Shown: piece after piece, positions 58,970 through 64,000 of the stretch
Layout of the letters: every line of letters starts with the position of its first letter
Position numbering within the stretch: position 1 is the first letter of the stretch
Source of the DNA: Nigrospora sphaerica
Lineage: Eukaryota; Ascomycota; Sordariomycetes; Amphisphaeriales; Apiosporaceae
Length of the DNA: 64,000 bases
Assembly (NCBI GenBank): GCA_018287875.1
Contig: JAGVVL010000011.1
Location: 1-64,000 of the forward strand
Reading direction: 5' to 3'
Notes under the pieces: generated by a model
What the model was told of the DNA's origin: nothing
Database searches by the model: none
What the model saw: the letters and a program-made list of their open reading frames with translations, nothing else
Position numbers and translations under genes: made by a program

Positions 58970-60003
58970 ATGGTTTCCCACCTATCACCGCCTAGGTCCA
59001 TTATCGGCTTTGCTATCATTACCGCCTGGGGCTCGACCGCGGAGGAAGTTCGCCAGGCACTCGGTACTATTCGGGAGATGAATATTGACGAACTCGACAC
59101 AGCTCAAGGTTACCCTATGAGTGAGGAGCTCCTAGGTAACGCAGGTGCTGGAAGCAGTTTTAATTTTACTATCTCAACGAAATGTTCTTTACCTTTTGGT
59201 CCTACGGTCGCCACAAAGGATGAGGTAATAAAGGCAGGGAAAGAAAGCTTGAAAAAGCTTCAAGTAAAGAGTGTAAGTTCTTTTACTCGCGGTAGTATCT
59301 TTTATAAGTCTTAAGATTAAACCTTTATTAACGAGCCTTAGGTGGATATATACTATATGCACCGGTCGGAGCACCGAACGACGCTTGAGGACACCTTCGC
59401 TGGTGTTAATGAGCTTTACCGGCAGGGAGCCTTTCAGCGCTTAGGGCTATCTAACTATACAGCAGCCGAGGTAGAGGCCGTAGTACAGTTAAGCCGGGCA
59501 CGGGGGTGGATAATGCCGACCGTTTACCAGGGCCTTTACTCGGCTGCGGCGCGACGCGGCGAGACGGAGCTGTTACCAACATTACGACGGCACGGGCTAG
59601 CCTTTTATGCTTATAGCCCTTTAGCCGGTGGCTTCCTAACTAAGGCGAGCGCAGCGGCGGCCGGGCTGAGGGCCGCCTTAGCGCCGGCCAGGGGTTGAAC
59701 GGCGCCGCCTACCGCCGCTTATTTGATAAGCCTGCCTTCCTTGCCGCTCTCGCCGCCTGGGGCGCCACCGCCGCCACCGAGGGTGTCTCTCGCGCCGAGC
59801 TCGCTTACCGCTGGCTCGCCTACAGTTCCGCTTTACGCGGTGACTGCGGCGACGCTATCGTCCTCGGAGCTAAGGACGCCGGCCAATTAAGGCAGACAGT
59901 GGCGTGGATTGCTAAAGGACCGCTGAGCCCCGAGACGGTGTCTAAGATAGACGACTTCTGGGAGAGTATCAAGGCCAACGCCGAGTTGGACCTGATCAAC
60001 TAG
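58970..60003 (+). CDS. Aldo-keto reductase (AKR7-like)
   Basis: An NADPH-dependent carbonyl reductase. Exon 1 is 58970-59272 and exon 2 starts at 59342, joined by a 69-nt intron (GTAAGT..TTAG). Catalytic-type residues are visible: Asp in LDTAQGYP with the Tyr, Lys in STKCS, and His in YYMHRSEH. The sequence QGAFQRLGLSNY is the usual central AKR motif. The frame breaks at 59691-59694, a GGGG run, where one more G links PARG to NGAAYRRLF and carries reading to the stop at 60001-60003. The corrected length is about 321 residues, normal for the AKR7 (aflatoxin-aldehyde reductase) group. It may act on an aldehyde or ketone intermediate of the pathway. The cluster may also end between here and the regulator. 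Confidence 0.83.
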
Positions 60004-60083
60004 TAATATTATGTACTACCGCTACCGCTACCACACAACTCGGCTCTTAAATAACAAATAACTTAGGAGTAACGTGGCTGGTC

Positions 60084-60206
60084 ACACCTGGTAGCTGCGG
60101 TTGTCCGTATTAAATTGGTTAAAGGTGACAGCTGCCAACTTGATCATCTCGATGTTCTTTTGGGACTGATGAACCGGTAGTGCTGCTAGATAAGCCAGAT
60201 GTCACA
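60084..60206 (+). repeat. Diverged direct repeat, copy 1
   Basis: About 123 bp starting acacctgg and ending gccagatgtcaca. It is repeated in the same direction at 60387-60516 with roughly 75% identity by eye and many transitions. No gene context. Confidence 0.75.
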
Positions 60207-60386
60207 AGCAACTTCATCACCAGTGAAGGAGAAGTCGACCACCCGGGGCTTTCGCCGTGAAAAGCTGTCGATCATATCTATCACAGATGATTTCGTAGCG
60301 GAGTTCCGTCACAAGATACCCACAAGCGGCGCCACCGAACGCAACCCTGAAACGAAGCGCTCGTCCAGTGACGCAGTTAGCCACAA

Positions 60387-60516
60387 ACACCTGGCAGCTG
60401 CGACTGTCCGTATCAATCCATTGAAGAGTGACAGCTGCTAAACTGTACATTTTGATATGCTTTTCGGACTGGTGGACCGGTAGTGCTGGATTGCTGCTGG
60501 GTAAGCCAGATGTCAC
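60387..60516 (+). repeat. Diverged direct repeat, copy 2
   Basis: About 130 bp matching 60084-60206, including ggaccggtagtgctg-like and gtaagccagatgtcaca-like blocks. The two may be remnants of a small non-autonomous element. Confidence 0.75.
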
Positions 60517-62417
60517 ACATAGATGTCAGCAGTGGCTCCAACGCCCTCAGCGCCCTCAAGTTTATCACTTACTATCCGGTATGCCCGCCGGAACGCGTCT
60601 TATGTTCCTCGCCCTGGGTTCTTCATCCCGAGCGCAATAAACAAACCACTCAACCAGCCTTGTAAAGACATGCTTTTCCAGACCAGACATCCCAGACCTC
60701 CAGTCACACTGTAGGTCCCGTGTCTGAGGGTAGGTATTCACTGAGTGAAGAGAGATATGTAAAGAGACCTTAGTATTTGGCCAAGTAGGAGCTCCGCGTT
60801 TCTATCTCTCTTGAAAATATTCCTCTCTTCCACCGTCTCCTTGTCTTTCAACGGACGCGGGCTGGAATTTCACATGTCACTTATCAGCACTCGCGACGTC
60901 TGGACCTCCACAGCATCCTACTGCTTCAGCAGGTGACGGAGGCTCAGGACCTAGCGAACACGCGGGCAGCGGCATCTACGAGTCCGAGAAACCCGCCCCT
61001 GACCTCGGTGGCACCCAGTATGTTGTCGTCTCGAGCGATGCTACACTTGGCCCGTCACCGCCCACCGCCCCGTCGACCGTCACGCCATCGTGAATGGCCT
61101 GTTGATGCGGGTCCATACACGCACGGGCTATTCCGCGCCCACGTCGGCGATCCAGCCCGGTTTGGGATAACGAACTCCCGCACGATCGCGGGGCACTTGC
61201 GTCGTGGACCCCCGGAGGGACAACGGACCCTGAATGCCCCCAACATGGTCGCCCGTCTCGGCTTAGGGCGATGGCTGCGGCCTAAACTTACTCGGGCCTA
61301 CGGCGAAAGCGAGTGTTCCTGAGGTGGGGAGGACAGTGCCCTGATGGAGACGGGTGTCTGGACCGTGCGCAAGAGCTCTTTTAGGCAGTTCGGGCCCTAA
61401 GCAGGCAGACGCCTGCTTGTTTAGGTTTACCGCACCGGGGCACAGCACTGCCATGGTGGCATGTGTGTCTCTGATACAACGTCCTACCTGTTACGGCCTG
61501 GCAGATTGGTCCCTGCAGGAGTAGCCCTTATAGTGCAGAACTGGACAGAATGACTCCAACAAGTGGATCATTCCCGAAGCTTTGCTTTGTGCCTCAGCGG
61601 GCAGTTGGTCCAGACGCGCTGTAACACTACCCCTATGCTCGACCCCTGTCAAGGTTTGATTTTCACCCCAGTGCCCACTCCCGTCCTTGGATTTACGAAC
61701 CGTAACCTTAACTTCGCTGCAGGTGCACAAACGAACCCCCAAAGCCGTGCAAGCTGTGGATTATCCTAACAGGTCCGGGAAATTCGGGGTTTAGAGTGTC
61801 TCCACTAGTACTTTAGCTTTTCAGACGAGACTTTAAGAGGTAAGCGCCCGTCCTACAGTATTAAGTACTGTTTATAAGTAATAAGTACTCTTAAGCCTCC
61901 GTTTCTGTGACACTATTAGCTAACTAGTCTATTTCGGGTTGAGGTTATAATCCGAATCCCCTAGGCCTGGTAGGATATTGCCCTGTGTCTAGTCAACATA
62001 CGACCGTACAAGGAGCCCAAAGGACCTTGCCCAACACGTAAGCAATCCCATGTACCACACTATTCATGCCATGGGAGGCAAAAAACGCAACATACCACTG
62101 CGATGTGCCACCCAGGGTCAAGTCAATCCCTGGGCATTGAACGGGTTCAGGGTCCTTGGTATTGAACAATTGAACAACTCCACGGTGGCATTCCACTCCT
62201 TCTCTCTGCACTAGAGGTCCTGTCTCCAGCCCTGTGGGTCTGCACCTAGAGGTCCTTTTACAACGCCATCGAAACAATAGACATAGATTTGGTAGACGGG
62301 GATATGCTGTGTCTTGACAGCGTATACCTTCGGAGGGTTGCGAAGTGATCGACCACGACCTTATTAGCGTGGCGCTATCGCGGCGCTGTTCGGTAAGTAC
62401 TCGGGAGTCGGCGATTT
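60517..62417. other. No gene recognised
   Basis: About 1.9 kb without a convincing gene. Open frames such as the one at 60933-61322 have no domain and a composition typical of chance frames. The regulator promoter begins toward the right end. Confidence 0.45.
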
Positions 62418-62426
62418 CGGATCCCG
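62418..62426. promoter_or_regulatory. CGG-N3-CCG site upstream of the regulator
   Basis: CGG-ATC-CCG, overlapped by a CGG-N2-CCG, about 350 bases upstream of the regulator start. This position would fit autoregulation. Confidence 0.35.
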
Positions 62427-62774
62427 GATCCGCGCAATCGTCGTCTGAGTCGCCCCCTGTCGTTTGAGCTCACCGCTTAACAATGCAAATCGACGCAAAA
62501 TTTCGCAGTCCACGGGTGGGTCAGATTAGTCTTGGTCTAAACATCAGCAAGGGGCCTGTTCGCGGAGCACTATGGCGACTCGTATATTTACAATACTGCC
62601 GCAAGCCTATCACTGGGAATCGCGTATCTGAGATAGAGCAACGATATTGCTGTACGCCGAGAACGCCCAGGGATCTCCATCATGTTCACTACGTTCAGGC
62701 CCACGCGCGACTGGGCCGCCGGCGACGACGAGCTTTCGATCGAGGTGACGGCTCCGCCTTTCCACAGACAGCGC

Positions 62775-63960
62775 ATGCAGCTCACCCCAACGGCCTGCAA
62801 CCGCTGCCGCGTTAAGAAGGTCAGGGAGCGGGCGGGAGGCCAGAGAGGACGCGCCGTACGTAATCGGGATGCTAATTGTCCTGCGGCTATAGATGAAATG
62901 CACCGGAGAGCCGCACGGATGTCGCGGCTGCCTTGCTAAGGAGGTGAAATGTACGTACCCGACGGCAGCTAAGCGGAGTTCGGCGGAGCTCGAGGGCGAT
63001 CCGGCGGATGAGCCGTCCGGGAGACAGCAACCGCATCGAAACAAGAGGCAGCAGAATCAGCAGCAGAGGCAACCGGAAGTCTTCGGGCCACATAGCCTGG
63101 AAAGGATCCCGCACCAAGACACGCTGCAGAGCGATCTTCTCATGGCGCCTAATAGCACTGGTATCCCCAGATGGACCTGGACGAATTTATCGACTTTCAA
63201 GGCATAGGCGTCTTTGACCGCGTCGATGAGCCGACCCACGTGCCGCCGGATTCAGTCTCGACCCCGGGCCACGATGAAGCCCGAGAAATCATATGTTCAA
63301 AGGCCTCGGAACCCCGGAGCCAGCCGGGGAAGCGGGGGCTGTTTTGCCGAGTCCTGACAACACGGTGGTCGAGACCGACGAGGCGAGCAGCTGGGACCTG
63401 CAGAGGCACTGCCAGGAACGTTCCCAGGCCCTCTCATGCAGTGGGTGCAACTGCTCGTGCGTCGACGAGGTCCTTGTGGCCTACGACGCGATGCGCCTGG
63501 ACACGGCGCTCTGGCTCCTAAGTGCGACGGCGGCAGTAGCAGCAGCAGCAGCAGCAGCGACGACGAAAGCGACGCCGCCAACACCCGAGGCGGCGCAGTG
63601 TCGGCATACGATCTGCTTGGGAGCCAGAAGAGAGCCATGGCCGCTAGCGAGGCCGTGCTGGGGTGTGAGCGGTGCCGCGAGGGCGCCGGGGCCCTCACGC
63701 TGCTGGTTTCCATAGCCGAGGGCCTCCTCGCTACCACCGAGTCGCTCCGGCTCTCCCTGGCGGCCCAAGACGGCGCCGGAGAAAGGGGCGCAACCAAAGG
63801 ACCCCAGGCATGGGCATACGACCTACACGCCGGCGGTCGGCAACGGGGGCGCGGAGCCGTGACCAGAGCCAAGACCAGGACTGGGACCGGATCAGCGGCC
63901 GGACTAAGGGGAGGGACAGGGGCTGAACGGCGGCCAGCAGGCTCACGCTTCGAGGCATGA
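62775..63960 (+). CDS. Zn2Cys6 transcription factor with AflR-like C-terminus
   Basis: A likely pathway-specific activator. Exon 1 (62775-62819, or from 62682) ends CNRCRVKK. A 73-nt intron (GTCAGG, branch GCTAAT, CTATAG) leads to exon 2 at 62893, starting MKCTGEPHGCRGC. Joined, these give the spacing CX2CX6CX6CX2CX6C of the binuclear zinc cluster that recognises CGG triplets. A Gln-rich linker and an acidic patch (MDLDEFIDF) follow. Near 63660 VLGCERCREGAGALTLLVSIAEGLL resembles the AflR C-terminal domain. The frame must shift at 63165-63168 (CCCC), at 63334-63338 (GGGGG) and near 63508, each consistent with one missing G or C. The chosen stop at 63958-63960 lies close to the window edge, so the true C-terminus is uncertain. 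Confidence 0.8.
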
Positions 63961-64000
63961 CACGCCGCATGATCGATCGGCGAGCGAAAGGGCCCCTTCA

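Noticed and set aside
60933..61322. Open frame of 129 codons
   Set aside because: Low-complexity Arg/Pro/Ser composition without introns or motifs; not supported as a gene.
30157..63960. Cluster transporter or thioesterase gene
   Set aside because: I looked for a multi-membrane transporter and an alpha/beta-hydrolase GxSxG gene among the cluster frames and saw none.

Overview
This window looks like a chromosome segment of a filamentous ascomycete (Pezizomycotina). The signs are short GT..AG introns of about 50-95 nt with CTAAC-like branch points, a highly reducing polyketide synthase, CYP68-like P450s, a Zn2Cys6 regulator with an AflR-like C-terminus, Tad-type LINEs, a Ty3/Gypsy chromovirus and pogo/Fot-type DNA transposons. 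No rRNA, tRNA or CRISPR was found.

Positions 1-29,420 are a transposon graveyard. It holds, in order: a 5'-incomplete chromovirus on the minus strand with its 3' LTR (1449-6230); a LINE (6428-12026, plus strand) carrying a 5'-truncated inverted sister in its 3' end (11231-11984); a two-exon gene for a very small secreted cellulose-binding (CBM1) protein; a 9-bp minisatellite; a second LINE family (13787-25274) split by a full-size LINE of the first family (17999-23618) and by a solo LTR (24535-24719); a broken F-box gene; and a pogo-type transposon with perfect 46-bp inverted repeats (27560-29416). Target-site duplications can be read for nearly every insertion, so the order of events can be reconstructed.

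Positions 30,157-63,960 hold a biosynthetic gene cluster. Its genes are a bifunctional class II/class I diterpene synthase (CPS/KS type), a GGPP synthase, two CYP68-like P450s, two HxxxD acyltransferases separated by a degenerate pogo-type element, a short-chain dehydrogenase, a CYP65-like P450, a highly reducing PKS (KS-AT-DH-degenerate MT-ER-KR-ACP), an aldo-keto reductase and a Zn2Cys6 regulator. The likely logic is that GGPP is cyclised to a labdane-related diterpene, which is oxidised by the P450s, SDR and AKR, while the PKS makes a reduced acyl chain that one of the acyltransferases may esterify onto the diterpene. The final product cannot be named from sequence.

Many cluster genes and one transposase carry frameshifts of one kind: one G or C missing from a G/C run, with all surrounding domains and catalytic motifs preserved. 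GGPPS and the SDR are intact. This looks more like homopolymer under-calling in the assembly than gene decay, so the cluster may be functional in the organism.
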